From contig QCMD01000001.1 of assembly GCA_003214055.1 (NCBI GenBank), forward strand, positions 124,001-188,000: DNA of 64,000 nt, written 5' to 3'. A program made the translations under genes and the position numbers. Origin of the DNA: Prochlorococcus sp. AG-418-K17. GTDB taxonomy: Bacteria; Cyanobacteriota; Cyanobacteriia; PCC-6307; Cyanobiaceae. The notes under the pieces were generated by a model, which was not told the DNA's origin, searched no databases, and saw only the letters and a program-made list of their open reading frames with translations. Positions 52,365 through 63,904 of the stretch are shown in pieces (within the stretch, counting starts at the first letter, position 1; each line of letters starts with the position of its first letter).

Positions 52365-52984
52365 ATAGATCATCAAATAGGAGGCCAAGAAGAAGGTCTG
52401 GAAGAAATGATTATTCCGAATACCAAAAAAAAGATGATTTTTACAGTCAGAGAAGTAAAAGATTACCTTCTTCTGGGACTGAACAAAAAATTACTTTTAA
52501 TACCGGTACAGTTGCTGTGCTTGCGGGAGTATTAATTTTAGGTGTTGGAATTGGCAGTGCTATAACTAGTACTACTGATGGTGGTCAAGGAAATATAGCT
52601 AGCCAACAGCAATTAGATATGGCTGTACCAGACCCTGAATTTTGTAGACAATGGGGAGCAAGTGCTTTCGTAATTGATGTAGAGATGTATACAACACTAA
52701 ATCCCTCAACTAGTTTTGTGACACAACCAGCACTTCAACCTGGTTGCGTTATTAGAAGAGAGAATTGGACAGTTCTTCAAAAACAAGGAGCTATAAGTAA
52801 TGAAGATGTCAGAGAATGTAAGCAAAGGATGAATACTTTTGCTTATATTGGATCAATAAGAGATAAACCTATTGTAAAATGTGTTTATCAGACCGATGTT
52901 AATGAGAATAAATTTATAATTAAGGGAGACGGTCAAGCAGAGGATGGTGGAGTGGGAATTAATAAAGAAGCTATACAGTTTTAA
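52361..52984 (+). CDS. DUF3172-like protein
   Basis: [47 protein letters not shown]. Confidence 0.75.
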   Translation: MNRSSNRRPRRRSGRNDYSEYQKKDDFYSQRSKRLPSSGTEQKITFNTGTVAVLAGVLILGVGIGSAITSTTDGGQGNIASQQQLDMAVPDPEFCRQWGASAFVIDVEMYTTLNPSTSFVTQPALQPGCVIRRENWTVLQKQGAISNEDVRECKQRMNTFAYIGSIRDKPIVKCVYQTDVNENKFIIKGDGQAEDGGVGINKEAIQF

Positions 52985-52997
52985 CAAATATTTTTTA

Positions 52998-53942
52998 TTA
53001 CTTTTGTCTTAGAGGGCTTTCCAAACTAGCAAATTGAGGTAAGATATTCTGCTTGAATACTTCAGACGCTCTTGAAGTATATCTTGAGGGATTAGTTATT
53101 AATTTAAGTTCTCTTTTAACCTCTAAATCTGCAACAAAGGCCTTGTGAATCGTCCCAGCTGTCAATTCACGTTCAATAGAAACAACTGGCAAGAAAGAGG
53201 CACCAAGACCTGATTGCACAGCATTCTTTATTGCTTCAAGAGAATTAAGTTCCATTTCTATCTTTAATCTTTGAATATCAAGTCCTGAATCTTTCAGAAG
53301 TTTGTCCACCACTTTTCTAGTAGTAGATTGAGAATCTAATGTGACAAAATTTAGTTTGTATAAATCTTCTTTTAAAAGCTCATGTTTTTTAGCAAGGGGA
53401 TGCTTACTAGGTAAAATTAGTGCTAACTCATCAGTTGCGTATGGAATAATCTGTAATAGATTTTCTAGATCTCCAGGTAACTGCCCCCCAATAATGGCTA
53501 GATCAATTTGGCCATTGGCAACGCTCCAGCCAGTCCTTCGAGTACTGTGGACTTGAAGTTGAACAGATACATCTGGATACATTTGGCGAAAAAGTCCAAT
53601 CATCCTTGGCATTAAGTAAGTTCCTGTTGTTTGGCTTGCTCCAATAATTAGTGTTCCACCTTTAAGACTATTTAGATCTTCTATTGCCTTGCATGCTTCA
53701 TCACATTGATTAAGAATTCGTTCGCAATATTCAAGCAATAATCTACCTGCTTCAGTGAGAAGGGCTTTTCTACCTCCTCTATCAAATATTGTAATTTCAA
53801 GTTGTTTTTCTAAATTTTGAATTTGCAAACTTACAGCTGGTTGGGTTACGTACAGTAAATCTGCAGCCTTTTTAAAACTTCCTTGAGCTGCAATAGCTTT
53901 TAATATTCTTAATTGATCTAGAGTAAATGGTAATTCGGGCAT
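52998..53942 (-). CDS. LysR-family regulator (NdhR/RbcR-like)
   Basis: [41 protein letters not shown]. Confidence 0.9.
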   Translation of the reverse strand: MPELPFTLDQLRILKAIAAQGSFKKAADLLYVTQPAVSLQIQNLEKQLEITIFDRGGRKALLTEAGRLLLEYCERILNQCDEACKAIEDLNSLKGGTLIIGASQTTGTYLMPRMIGLFRQMYPDVSVQLQVHSTRRTGWSVANGQIDLAIIGGQLPGDLENLLQIIPYATDELALILPSKHPLAKKHELLKEDLYKLNFVTLDSQSTTRKVVDKLLKDSGLDIQRLKIEMELNSLEAIKNAVQSGLGASFLPVVSIERELTAGTIHKAFVADLEVKRELKLITNPSRYTSRASEVFKQNILPQFASLESPLRQK

Positions 53943-53972
53943 TTATTTATGCCTAAAATTATTTATAATTCT

Positions 53973-54000
53973 AATACGTAAGCGTATTCTTGTTAAGAAT
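53973..54000. promoter_or_regulatory. Two overlapping inverted repeats AATACG-TAAG-CGTATT and ATTCTT-GTT-AAGAAT
   Basis: Perfect 6-bp arms each, in divergent lysR/nnrU intergenic region. Confidence 0.5.
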
Positions 54001-54020
54001 AAACTTTTTAAATTTACTAT

Positions 54021-54749
54021 ATGGAGATACATAACTCTTCTTTTGTGATTTTACTCCTAATTTTAGTTTTTGCTGTGATTCATAGCGGTGGAGCAGCTTT
54101 AAGATCTAAAGCTGAAACTTTAATTGGACCACGTTTGTGGAGATTATGTTTTGTTTTTTTAAGTTTACCGTCTGCAATAGTATTAATAAGTTATTTTTTG
54201 TCACATAGATATGATGGGATAAGATTATGGAACTTACAAGGTAATTACTTTATATTTCTTTTTGTTTGGTTTTTAACTGCTATAAGTTTCTTATTTTTAT
54301 ATCCTGCGACATATAATTTGTTAGAAATTCCTTCCGTTTTAAAGCCTCAAGTAAGAATTTATGGAACTGGAATTATGAGGGTTACAAGGCATCCCCAAGC
54401 TTTTGGCCAGATCATTTGGTGTATAGCTCATACATTATGGATTGGTACATCTTTTACGTTAATAACGTCAATAGGTTTAATTTTGCACCATTTATTCGCA
54501 ATATGGCATGGTGATAGAAGATTAGAGGCAAAATTTGGTGAAGAATTTTATATTTATAAACAAAAAACATCAATCATTCCATTTTTGGCAATTATTGATG
54601 GTAGACAAGAATTTAAAGTTAAAGAATTTTTTAAATTATCTCAACTTGGAATAATAATTGCCATAGCAGTACTTTGGTGGTCTCACCAATATATAAATAT
54701 TGCTGTTAAAACATTCAATTCATCATTTTTGTCTAAATTTTTAAGTTGA
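54021..54749 (+). CDS. NnrU family membrane protein
   Basis: HSGGAALRSKAE, VTRHPQAFGQIIWC. Confidence 0.85.
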   Translation: MEIHNSSFVILLLILVFAVIHSGGAALRSKAETLIGPRLWRLCFVFLSLPSAIVLISYFLSHRYDGIRLWNLQGNYFIFLFVWFLTAISFLFLYPATYNLLEIPSVLKPQVRIYGTGIMRVTRHPQAFGQIIWCIAHTLWIGTSFTLITSIGLILHHLFAIWHGDRRLEAKFGEEFYIYKQKTSIIPFLAIIDGRQEFKVKEFFKLSQLGIIIAIAVLWWSHQYINIAVKTFNSSFLSKFLS

Positions 54750-54779
54750 CAGTTTAGTATTGTATTAAAAGTTTTATAA

Positions 54780-56807
54780 ATGATGCCTCAAGCTTCAGAA
54801 ATTGCATGGTTGATTCCCGTATTTCCTCTTATTGGAGCAGTTCTTTCTGGTTTAGGTTTAATAAGTATCAATAAAAAGATTAATAGTATTAGAGAAATTG
54901 TTTCAATAAGCTTGATTTCTTTTGTTGGTATTTCTGCAGTGATTAGTTATAAAGCATTGCTTGAGCAGATTAATGGTTATCAAACTATAGAAAAATTGTT
55001 TGTTTGGGCAAGTGCAGGTGATTTTAAAATTCCTATGGGATTTATTCTTGATCCACTTGGTAGTGTGATGCTTGCATTAGTTTCTACTATTACCTTGCTC
55101 GTAATGATTTATTCTCATGGATATATGGCTCATGACAAAGGTTATGTAAGGTTTTTCACTTACTTGGCTTTATTTAGTAGTTCAATGATGGGATTGATAA
55201 TAAGCCCAAATTTATTGGAAATATATGTCTTCTGGGAATTAGTTGGAATGTGTTCTTATTTGTTGGTTGGGTTTTGGTATGACAGAGATGGTGCGGCTCA
55301 TGCTGCTCAAAAGGCATTTGTGGTTAATAGGGTGGGAGATTTCGGATTATTACTAGGTATATTGGGATTGTTTTGGGCAACAAATAGCTTTGATTTTAAT
55401 GAGATTGCTTCAGGGATATCAACATCGATTTCTGATAATTCATTGCCGATATGGGCTGGTCTTCTTCTCTGTTTTTTGGTTTTCTTAGGACCAATGGCAA
55501 AGTCCGCTCAATTTCCTTTACATGTATGGCTGCCTGATGCTATGGAAGGTCCTACGCCTATCTCTGCCCTTATACATGCCGCAACTATGGTAGCTGCAGG
55601 AATATTTTTAGTCGCTAGACTTCAACCTTTGTATTCAATATTCCCTTCGATTCAGTTGATTGTTGCTCTAGTTGGAACAATAACTTGTTTTTTAGGAGCA
55701 TCAATTGCGTTAACACAAATGGATTTGAAAAAGGGTTTAGCATACAGTACAGTTTCTCAGCTTGGTTATATGATGCTTGCAATGGGCTGTGGTGCACCAG
55801 TAGCTGGCATTTTTCATCTAGTAACGCATGCCTGTTTCAAAGCAATGTTGTTTTTGGGATCAGGATCAGTAATACATGCTATGGAAGAAGTAGTAGGTCA
55901 CCAGCCTGCGCTAGCTCAAGATATGAGATTAATGGGAGGCTTAAGAAAGAAAATGCCTTATACTTCAACAACTTTTTTAGTGGGTTGTATTGCTATTAGC
56001 GGGATTCCACCCTTAGCTGGTTTTTGGAGTAAAGACGAGATACTTGGAAATGCATTTATTTCTTTCCCGGCTTTTTGGTTTGTGGGATTTTTAACTGCTG
56101 GGATGACTGCTTTTTATATGTTTAGACTTTATTTTTTGACATTTGAAGGAGACTTTAGAGGTGATAATAAGCAATTACAAAAAGAACTATTACTTGCCTC
56201 TCAAATAAACCTAGATGATGAAGCAGATGCCGAACATGAAGAGCTAAATGGCACACTTCATGAATCTCCATGGTCAATGACTTTCCCTTTAGTTTTTTTA
56301 GCAGTTCCTTCTTTAATAATTGGTTTTATGGGTCTTCCTTGGGATAGTAAGTTTGCTTCCTTGCTTGATCCAGAAGAAGCAAAGATCGCAGCGGAATTTT
56401 TTGAATTAAATGAATTTTTACCTTTAGCAATTGCTTCAGTCGTTATTGCTTCAATCGGAATTACAATTGCATATCAAGCTTACTTTCTTAAGAAAATTAA
56501 TTTATCTGTTTTATTTGCAGAAAAATTTCCAACCGTTAATAAATTTTTATGTAATAAATGGTATCTAGACGATATAAATGAAAAGCTTTTTGTGAAAGGT
56601 AGCCGAAAACTTGCAAAAGAGGTCTTAGAAGTTGACTCTAAAGTTGTTGATGGCGTGGTTAATTTAACGGGGCTTATAACTTTAGGAAGTGGAGAGGGTT
56701 TAAAGTATTTTGAAACAGGAAGAGCACAATTCTATGCCCTTATAGTATTTGGAGGTGTAATTTTGTTAGTTGCTATATTCGGTTTCCAGTCTCCACAGGT
56801 AACTTGA
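54780..56807 (+). CDS. ndhF: NAD(P)H-quinone oxidoreductase subunit 5
   Basis: FWELVGMCSYLLVGFWYDR, PLHVWLPDAMEGPTPISALIHAATMVAAG. Confidence 0.94.
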   Translation: MMPQASEIAWLIPVFPLIGAVLSGLGLISINKKINSIREIVSISLISFVGISAVISYKALLEQINGYQTIEKLFVWASAGDFKIPMGFILDPLGSVMLALVSTITLLVMIYSHGYMAHDKGYVRFFTYLALFSSSMMGLIISPNLLEIYVFWELVGMCSYLLVGFWYDRDGAAHAAQKAFVVNRVGDFGLLLGILGLFWATNSFDFNEIASGISTSISDNSLPIWAGLLLCFLVFLGPMAKSAQFPLHVWLPDAMEGPTPISALIHAATMVAAGIFLVARLQPLYSIFPSIQLIVALVGTITCFLGASIALTQMDLKKGLAYSTVSQLGYMMLAMGCGAPVAGIFHLVTHACFKAMLFLGSGSVIHAMEEVVGHQPALAQDMRLMGGLRKKMPYTSTTFLVGCIAISGIPPLAGFWSKDEILGNAFISFPAFWFVGFLTAGMTAFYMFRLYFLTFEGDFRGDNKQLQKELLLASQINLDDEADAEHEELNGTLHESPWSMTFPLVFLAVPSLIIGFMGLPWDSKFASLLDPEEAKIAAEFFELNEFLPLAIASVVIASIGITIAYQAYFLKKINLSVLFAEKFPTVNKFLCNKWYLDDINEKLFVKGSRKLAKEVLEVDSKVVDGVVNLTGLITLGSGEGLKYFETGRAQFYALIVFGGVILLVAIFGFQSPQVT

Positions 56808-56891
56808 TTACAAATGTGTGTCTTCACTGTTCATAGGGGTGAAAAAATACAGAAAATTTCTAGACTCTGTTTAAGATGATTTCTTTTTAAA

Positions 56892-58532
56892 TTGAGCACT
56901 TACTTATTTACTAATTTTGCTAACCAAACGATTGGAACACTTGGTGCTAATTTGTCTTTTTTCCCTTGGCTCTCGGTCGCTGTACTTTTCCCAATTGTGA
57001 GTGCATTTGTAATTCCTTTTTTCCCAGATAAAGGAGAGGGTAAAGAAGTTAGATGGTATGCATTATCAATTGCCTTAATAACTTTTTTAATAACTGTAGG
57101 TTCATATATCAATGGTTTCGATATAAATAAGGAAAATGTTCAGCTTCAAGAAAGTGTTGATTGGCTGCCAAATTTAGGTCTTACTTGGGCTGTTGGTGCT
57201 GATGGCATTTCCATGCCATTAATTCTGCTGACAAGTTTCATTACTGCTTTAGCAGTATTAGCTGCATGGCCAGTAAAATTTAAACCGAAGTTATTTTTCT
57301 TTTTAATACTAATCATGGACGGAGGGCAAATAGCTGTATTTGCAGTCCAAGACATGCTTTTGTTCTTTCTAACTTGGGAACTTGAACTAATTCCAGTTTA
57401 TTTGCTATTGGCTATTTGGGGCGGTAAAAATAGACAATATGCAGCTACAAAATTCATTATTTACACAGCAGGTAGTTCAATATTTATTCTTTTAGCAGCA
57501 TTGGCAATGGGATTTTATGGTAGTGAAATTCCCAATTTTGGATTTTCACATCTAGCAGATCAAGATTTTGGCCAAAATTTCCAAATCCTATGCTATGTAG
57601 GTCTCTTGATTGCTTTTGGTGTCAAACTTCCAATTGTTCCGCTTCATACCTGGTTGCCAGATGCTCATGGAGAGGCCACCGCCCCTGTACATATGCTTCT
57701 GGCTGGCATTTTATTAAAGATGGGAGGCTATGCTCTTTTGAGATTTAATGCTCAATTATTACCTGTCGCTCATGCTCAGTTTGCACCATTATTGATTGTA
57801 TTAGGAGTTGTAAATATAATTTATGCTGCATTAACATCTTTTGCACAAAGAAATCTTAAAAGGAAAATTGCCTATAGTTCAATAAGTCATATGGGATTTG
57901 TTTTGATTGGTATAGGTAGTTTTAGTAGTCTTGGTACAAGTGGAGCAATGCTTCAAATGGTCAGTCATGGATTGATTGGTGCAAGTTTGTTTTTTCTTGT
58001 AGGAGCTACTTACGATAGGACAAAGACTCTTAAACTCGATGAAATGAGTGGTGTAGGACAAAAAATGAGAATTATGTTTGCTTTGTGGACTGCATGCTCA
58101 CTGGCTTCCCTTGCTTTGCCTGGTATGAGCGGGTTCGTTTCAGAGTTAATGGTATTCACAGGATTTGTCACTGATGAAATTTATACACTTCCTTTTAGAG
58201 TGATTATGGCTTCTTTGGCAGCGATTGGTGTGATTTTAACACCTATTTATTTGCTATCTATGTTACGAGAGATTTTCTTTGGTAAAGAAAATCCCAAATT
58301 AACTGCAGAAAGACAATTAATTGATGCCGAGCCTAGAGAGGTTTATATAATAGCTTGTCTACTTTTACCTATAATCGGAATAGGATTGTATCCTCGGCTG
58401 GTAACTGAGAGTTATTTGGCTTCAATTAATAATTTAGTGGATAGAGATTTAAATGCTGTAAAAAGTGCTTCAAAAACAAATATTTTTGCAGGTAATAAAA
58501 AAAACGAAATATTTAAAGCTCCAGCCATTTAA
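56892..58532 (+). CDS. ndhD: NAD(P)H-quinone oxidoreductase subunit 4
   Basis: [50 protein letters not shown]. Confidence 0.94.
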   Translation: MSTYLFTNFANQTIGTLGANLSFFPWLSVAVLFPIVSAFVIPFFPDKGEGKEVRWYALSIALITFLITVGSYINGFDINKENVQLQESVDWLPNLGLTWAVGADGISMPLILLTSFITALAVLAAWPVKFKPKLFFFLILIMDGGQIAVFAVQDMLLFFLTWELELIPVYLLLAIWGGKNRQYAATKFIIYTAGSSIFILLAALAMGFYGSEIPNFGFSHLADQDFGQNFQILCYVGLLIAFGVKLPIVPLHTWLPDAHGEATAPVHMLLAGILLKMGGYALLRFNAQLLPVAHAQFAPLLIVLGVVNIIYAALTSFAQRNLKRKIAYSSISHMGFVLIGIGSFSSLGTSGAMLQMVSHGLIGASLFFLVGATYDRTKTLKLDEMSGVGQKMRIMFALWTACSLASLALPGMSGFVSELMVFTGFVTDEIYTLPFRVIMASLAAIGVILTPIYLLSMLREIFFGKENPKLTAERQLIDAEPREVYIIACLLLPIIGIGLYPRLVTESYLASINNLVDRDLNAVKSASKTNIFAGNKKNEIFKAPAI

Positions 58533-58654
58533 TTTTATAAATTTGCCTAATATTTTTTGGCATAAATTTTATATAAAGATATCTTGTAAATAGCGTTAAC
58601 TTATTTAAAGTAATCAATTTAAATCCTATTGATAGGCCCCAGTTAGGACCTAGA

Positions 58655-59476
58655 TTGCTTATAAAGTTTCTACAAGATGCTGCTGGCAAAGGGGATTTAG
58701 ATCCATGGGATATAGACGTAATAAGTGTTATTGATAGTTTTTTAGATCAATATAATAAACAAATTCCAAAATCTTCTAATATAAATTCTTATCAAAAAGA
58801 TTTAGCAGAGACAAGTGAGGCATTTTTCGCAGCCTCTGTATTAGTAAATTTAAAGGCTCAAGTTTTAGAATCTGAAGTTTTCAAAGATGAGGTTTCAGAT
58901 GAATTGGAAGAGGATTATGAGATAAATAATCAAGAATGGATTAATCAGGAATTTGATATCCCAAAATATCCTGAAAAATATTTGAGAAGAAGATCTGTAG
59001 CTCAACCAATTCTTAAACGAACCTCAACATTGGGAGAGCTAGTAAGTCAATTAGAATCTATTGCTGAAATTATAGAAACACAAGATCTTTTACTCTTAAA
59101 GAGAAAGAGACAAAAAAAATATTCGAATAAAGCTCTTATTTCGCAAGTACAATCACTGGCTCATCGCGAAAAATTACCCGAGACTACAAAAGAATTGGGT
59201 AAATTTATCGATAGCTGGGAAAAAGCTTTGCAGTGGACAGACTTTGAATATTTAGTAAATAAATGGCAGAAAGTTGTAAAAAAAGATTTAGATAAAGATA
59301 GGCTTGGGGTCTTTTGGGCTTTGTTATTTTTATATTCAGAAAATAAAATTGAAATAAAACAAATCAATTCTCTTTATGGACCAATACAGATTAAAAGAAT
59401 TATCCCTGATGGAGGATTAGCTCAATTACCCATAGATAATCTTGAAATAGTTGACACTACTCAACCTGCTGCATAG
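58655..59476 (+). CDS. scpA: Segregation/condensation protein A-like (TTG start; may begin upstream)
   Basis: LLIKFLQDAAGKGDLDPWDIDVISVIDSFLDQY, VLVNLKAQVLES. Confidence 0.85.
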   Translation: MLIKFLQDAAGKGDLDPWDIDVISVIDSFLDQYNKQIPKSSNINSYQKDLAETSEAFFAASVLVNLKAQVLESEVFKDEVSDELEEDYEINNQEWINQEFDIPKYPEKYLRRRSVAQPILKRTSTLGELVSQLESIAEIIETQDLLLLKRKRQKKYSNKALISQVQSLAHREKLPETTKELGKFIDSWEKALQWTDFEYLVNKWQKVVKKDLDKDRLGVFWALLFLYSENKIEIKQINSLYGPIQIKRIIPDGGLAQLPIDNLEIVDTTQPAA

Positions 59477-59525
59477 AGGCTTAGTAGCAATAACGTATAA
59501 TCTTAAAAAAAAGGTTTTTAATTCA

Positions 59526-60704
59526 ATGAAGGCAATGATACTTGCAGCAGGAAAAGGTACACGTGTTCAGCCAATTACACATATTATTCCGAAACCTATG
59601 ATTCCAATTTTGCAGAAACCTGTTATGGAATTTCTTATAGAATTACTTAAAGAACATGGATTTAAAGAAATAATGGTAAACGTTTCTCATCTTGCTGAAG
59701 AAATTGAAAATTATTTTCGTGATGGGCAAAGATTTGGTGTAGAAATTGCTTACAGCTTTGAAGGAAGAATTGAAGATGGAGAATTAATAGGAGATGCGTT
59801 GGGTTCAGCAGGGGGATTAAAGAAAATTCAAGATTTTCAAAATTTCTTCGATGAAACTTTTGTTGTTCTGTGTGGCGATGCTCTAGTAGATCTAGATTTG
59901 ACTGAAGCAGTTAAGAAACATAAAGATAAAGGAGCTATTGCAAGTTTAATAACTAAAAAAGTAACAAAAGATCAAGTATCAAGTTACGGAGTAGTGGTTT
60001 CAGAGGGTGATGGTAGGATTAAAGCCTTTCAAGAAAAGCCAACTATTGATAGTGCTTTAAGTGATTCTATAAATACAGGTATTTATCTTTTTGAACCTGA
60101 GATTTTTAATTACATACCAACAGGTAAAAAATTTGATATTGGTGCTGACCTTTTTCCTAAACTTGTTGAAATGGATTTACCATTTTTTGCTTTACCAATG
60201 GATTTTGAATGGGTAGATATTGGAAAAGTTCCAGACTATTGGAGTGCCATTCGAAATGTTCTACTGGGCAAGGTAAGACAAGTAGAAATTCCTGGTAAAG
60301 AAGTTAAACCTGGAGTCTTTACTGGACTAAATGTGGCGGCTAATTGGGAAAAAGTCGATATCACTGGACCAGTCTACATAGGCGGGATGACAAGGATAGA
60401 AGATGGCGCAAAAATTATTGGCCCTTCAATGATTGGACCAAGTTGCTGTATATGTGAAGGAGCAACGATTGATAATTCAATTATTTTTGATTATTCCAAA
60501 ATTGGTAAAGGCGTGAACCTAGTAGATAAACTTGTTTTTGGAAGATATTGCGTAGGAAAAAATGGAGATCATTTTGATTTGCAAGATGCATCTTTAGATT
60601 GGTTAATAACAGATTCAAGAAGATCTGATTTAACTGAGCCCTCCCCTCAACAGAAGGCGATGGCAGAGTTGCTGGGTACTGATTTAATTAATATTCCAGA
60701 CTAA
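59526..60704 (+). CDS. NDP-sugar pyrophosphorylase (mannose-1-P guanylyltransferase-like)
   Basis: MKAMILAAGKGTRVQPITHIIPKPMIPILQKPVMEFL. Confidence 0.9.
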   Translation: MKAMILAAGKGTRVQPITHIIPKPMIPILQKPVMEFLIELLKEHGFKEIMVNVSHLAEEIENYFRDGQRFGVEIAYSFEGRIEDGELIGDALGSAGGLKKIQDFQNFFDETFVVLCGDALVDLDLTEAVKKHKDKGAIASLITKKVTKDQVSSYGVVVSEGDGRIKAFQEKPTIDSALSDSINTGIYLFEPEIFNYIPTGKKFDIGADLFPKLVEMDLPFFALPMDFEWVDIGKVPDYWSAIRNVLLGKVRQVEIPGKEVKPGVFTGLNVAANWEKVDITGPVYIGGMTRIEDGAKIIGPSMIGPSCCICEGATIDNSIIFDYSKIGKGVNLVDKLVFGRYCVGKNGDHFDLQDASLDWLITDSRRSDLTEPSPQQKAMAELLGTDLINIPD

Positions 60705-61578
60705 GATTAGCCATCTCAATAATTTGAGGTATTAGATGTTCTGCTTTAACGGCCATTATATGAACCCCTTCGGCAATATTCATAAAATCATTAGCTTGCT
60801 CTGCTGCTATTTTTAGTCCCTCTTCTAAAGGATCTTTGGCGTCTTTGAGACGATTTAAAATATTATCAGGTATGTTTGCCCCTGGGACGTACTTGTTTAT
60901 GAAAAGAGCATTTTTGTATGATTTTAAAAGAAATACTCCTGCAATAACTGGTATTTCTAGTGGCTTGCTGATTTCTTTGCAAAATTCAATCAAGTATTCT
61001 CTTTTCATAACCATTTGAGTTTGTATGAAATTAGCCCCAGCCTCTTTCTTTTTTTTTGTTCTACTTCTTAAACTTCTTTGATTTCTGCAACTAGGATCAG
61101 CTGCTGCTCCCGCAAATATGTTCGTCTGTTTATCAAAAAGTTCTTCAAAAGTTGGATCAATCCCTTTATTGAAGTCCTGAATTTGCCTTAATAATCTAAC
61201 TGATTCAAATTCATGTACAGCTTTGGCATCTTGCTGATCCCCAGCTTTTACAGAGTCACCAGTGATACATAAAATATTTTGAATTCCTAAAGCATTTGCT
61301 CCGAGAAGGTCTGATTGTAAAGCTATTTTATTACGATCTCTGCATGAGATTTGCATTATTGGCTCTATCTCATTCTCCAGTAGTAGTTTGGACATTGCCA
61401 TGCTTGACATGCGCATTACGGCTCTGCTCCCGTCGGTAATGTTAACAGCATGTACCTTATCTTTCAAAAGTTGTGCTATCTTAAGAGATCTTACGGGGTC
61501 CCCTCCTCTTGGCGGCATCAACTCTGCCGTAATTACTTTGGATTTTCTTTCTAAAGTCTTCTGAAGTTTTGATTTCAA
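60688..61578 (-). CDS. metF: Methylenetetrahydrofolate reductase
   Basis: ELMPPRGGDPVRSL, CITGDSVKAGDQ, NFIQTQMVM. Confidence 0.88.
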   Translation of the reverse strand: MKSKLQKTLERKSKVITAELMPPRGGDPVRSLKIAQLLKDKVHAVNITDGSRAVMRMSSMAMSKLLLENEIEPIMQISCRDRNKIALQSDLLGANALGIQNILCITGDSVKAGDQQDAKAVHEFESVRLLRQIQDFNKGIDPTFEELFDKQTNIFAGAAADPSCRNQRSLRSRTKKKKEAGANFIQTQMVMKREYLIEFCKEISKPLEIPVIAGVFLLKSYKNALFINKYVPGANIPDNILNRLKDAKDPLEEGLKIAAEQANDFMNIAEGVHIMAVKAEHLIPQIIEMANLSLEY

Positions 61579-61655
61579 TTGCTTTTGTTTCCAACTAGGT
61601 TAACAAGTGTAGTGAGATTGCTAAACTTAATTAATATAAAAAAGGAACTGTTTAA

Positions 61656-61934
61656 ATGCAAATGGTTGATGAAGAAGTAAACAACCTTGATATGATGGGT
61701 CTCTCGTCAAGAGAGATGGAAATCATTGATTTAGTAGCTGATGGACTTACGAATCAAGAAATAGCTGTGAAACTTACTATTAGTAAGAGAACAGTTGATA
61801 ATCATGTTAGTAATATGTTTACTAAAACGGGTTCTAAGAACAGAGTGGCATTATTAAACTGGGCAATGGACAATGGAAAAATTTGTAGGGACGGATTTAA
61901 TTGTTGCTCCTTACCTGATTCAGATCAAAATTAG
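61656..61934 (+). CDS. Small LuxR-type HTH regulator (PedR-like)
   Basis: LSSREMEIIDLVADGLTNQEIAVKLTISKRTVDNHVSNMFTKTG. Confidence 0.85.
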   Translation: MQMVDEEVNNLDMMGLSSREMEIIDLVADGLTNQEIAVKLTISKRTVDNHVSNMFTKTGSKNRVALLNWAMDNGKICRDGFNCCSLPDSDQN

Positions 61935-61938
61935 GTTC

Positions 61939-62082
61939 TTAAACTTTATCGATTTTTTCGCCTAAATCCATCAAACAATAACACGTCTCTCCTAAATCAA
62001 AAAGTTCTGCATAAGCAATACATGCATCTTTGTCTGTACCAGTGAATCTTAATATTCCATCTTTATCGTAAAGACCATACAT
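61939..62082 (-). CDS. 47-aa microprotein (MYGLYDKDGILRFTGTDKDACIAYAELFDLGETCYCLMDLGEKIDKV)
   Basis: Complete ORF in a gap of the track; good codon character. Confidence 0.6.
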   Translation of the reverse strand: MYGLYDKDGILRFTGTDKDACIAYAELFDLGETCYCLMDLGEKIDKV

Positions 62083-62139
62083 ATTTCAAGTTTATAATTT
62101 AAATATAAAGAAAATATAAAGGAAGGGTGTCCTTTTTGG

Positions 62140-62637
62140 CTATTCGATATTGAGATTTGTCAAATCATCATTGCTCCAATTTGAAAAGGGATGAGATAAA
62201 AGACTTAAATTAGAGAAATTTGTTAATCCAGTAATCTCCTGAGAAATAAATGTTGGGAGAATGAATTCTTCTTCTTCCGTAGCGAGTTCTATTTCGGCAA
62301 TTACAAGTGGAAAATTTTTTTCTTTAAAACAATCTATAATCCAGTCTTTATTTTCATACTTTAAAAAATATCGTTCCTTTTTAATTGTATTTGCAAGGTT
62401 AGACATGATTTTTTCACCATCATTATTTGGAATTACATATTCAAACTCAAAGTTAGTAAAATTCTTGATGTGTTTTTTTAGTGCAATACTAAAGTTTTTG
62501 CCGTTATATCTTATTCTTATTATCCAATCTTCTAGTTTGTATGAAAGATATCCTTGTTCAATAAATGTCTGTTTAGTGATGAATTCTTTCCAACCATCAT
62601 TTTTTATGAGAAAACGTCTTTCTATTTCAAAATTCAT
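62140..62637 (-). CDS. CYTH-domain protein
   Basis: FEIERRFLIKNDGW, WIIRIRYNG. Confidence 0.88.
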   Translation of the reverse strand: MNFEIERRFLIKNDGWKEFITKQTFIEQGYLSYKLEDWIIRIRYNGKNFSIALKKHIKNFTNFEFEYVIPNNDGEKIMSNLANTIKKERYFLKYENKDWIIDCFKEKNFPLVIAEIELATEEEEFILPTFISQEITGLTNFSNLSLLSHPFSNWSNDDLTNLNIE

Positions 62638-63561
62638 TTAGCGGTTTGGATCTTTTTTTAAAGATAAATCACCCTTCCACTCAAGTTTTTTTATTAGTTT
62701 ACTGTAATAGGAAATACTTTTATTGAACCTAATCATTTTGCAAGATTTGTCACCTTTTCTAATCTCACAGTAGTTATTCTGATTTATTGTCATACACTTT
62801 GTTCCGTCTTTCCATAGCTTAATTGCCCTCCTACTATTCTTTACTGCTCTAACCTTAATATCACTAGTATGAGGTATTACAATCGGCCTGCTTGCCAAAC
62901 TCATTGGGCATATTGGGTTTATTATTAATGCATCTACAGAAGGATGGACTATTGGCCCGCCAGCTGCCATAGAGTAAGCTGTTGAACCTGTTGAAGATGA
63001 AATAATTAACCCATCCCCTTTGTATTCATTAACTATTTCATTATCTATCTCAAGTTGTATTTGATTTGTTGGGGAAATATCTTCTTCAATAGACTTAAAA
63101 TAAAAGTCATTCAATGCGTCATAGCTTCTTAAAATACTTTTTTCTTTATTTTTTTTAATTTCAAACACATTACATTTAAGTCGGTCTCTTAAATCAATAT
63201 TAAATTCTTTTTTTTCTAAAATTTGAATAAAGGATTTATCAAACAAAAAGTCTTTTTCTTGTGTAAGGAACCCTAAATTACCTCCAATATTGAAACAAAG
63301 AAGAGGTATATCATGATTAACAAGTGCATTAGAACATTTGAGGACTGTTCCATCCCCACCGAGAATAATTACAAGATTTGGTAATAAGATCGGATTGAGG
63401 AAGAAATCATCTATTTCCTTATTGTTGAAATTACTTTCTATCCTATGAGATTTTATATTTTTTTCTTTTAGAACTTCTTCGCAAAATTTAGATGAATCTA
63501 AAGCTATGTCGCTATTGGAACGATAAATAATCAGCACAAATGAGAGTTTCACTCGATGCAT
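62638..63561 (-). CDS. NAD kinase
   Basis: [35 protein letters not shown]. Confidence 0.93.
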   Translation of the reverse strand: MHRVKLSFVLIIYRSNSDIALDSSKFCEEVLKEKNIKSHRIESNFNNKEIDDFFLNPILLPNLVIILGGDGTVLKCSNALVNHDIPLLCFNIGGNLGFLTQEKDFLFDKSFIQILEKKEFNIDLRDRLKCNVFEIKKNKEKSILRSYDALNDFYFKSIEEDISPTNQIQLEIDNEIVNEYKGDGLIISSSTGSTAYSMAAGGPIVHPSVDALIINPICPMSLASRPIVIPHTSDIKVRAVKNSRRAIKLWKDGTKCMTINQNNYCEIRKGDKSCKMIRFNKSISYYSKLIKKLEWKGDLSLKKDPNR

Positions 63562-63882
63562 TCACCACTTAAGTAAATTAAAACTTTCCATATCAACAGT
63601 GACTCTGTTTCTATAAAGTGATAATAAAATTGCTAAACCAACCGCGGCTTCTGCTGCAGCAACTGTAATTACAAAAATTGTAAAAACTTGACCTTGAATA
63701 AGATTATTATCTATATAGGAAGAAAATGCCATCAAATTAATATTTACAGCATTAAGCATTAACTCTATACTCATGAGAACTCTTACTGCGTTTCTACTAT
63801 TTAATAAACCCCAAATACCGATACAAAATAATAATGAGGATACAATTAAAAATGCTTGTAATGGGATGGATTCTAAATTCAT
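63562..63882 (-). CDS. ndhE: NAD(P)H-quinone oxidoreductase subunit 4L
   Basis: [29 protein letters not shown]. Confidence 0.94.
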   Translation of the reverse strand: MNLESIPLQAFLIVSSLLFCIGIWGLLNSRNAVRVLMSIELMLNAVNINLMAFSSYIDNNLIQGQVFTIFVITVAAAEAAVGLAILLSLYRNRVTVDMESFNLLKW

Positions 63883-63904
63883 GAATGATAAATAAAATAA
63901 GGGA

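Noticed and set aside
56812-56823. TGTGTGTCTT between ndhF and ndhD as another island-type repeat
   Set aside because: Single isolated copy, no phased partner or tRNA; likely chance
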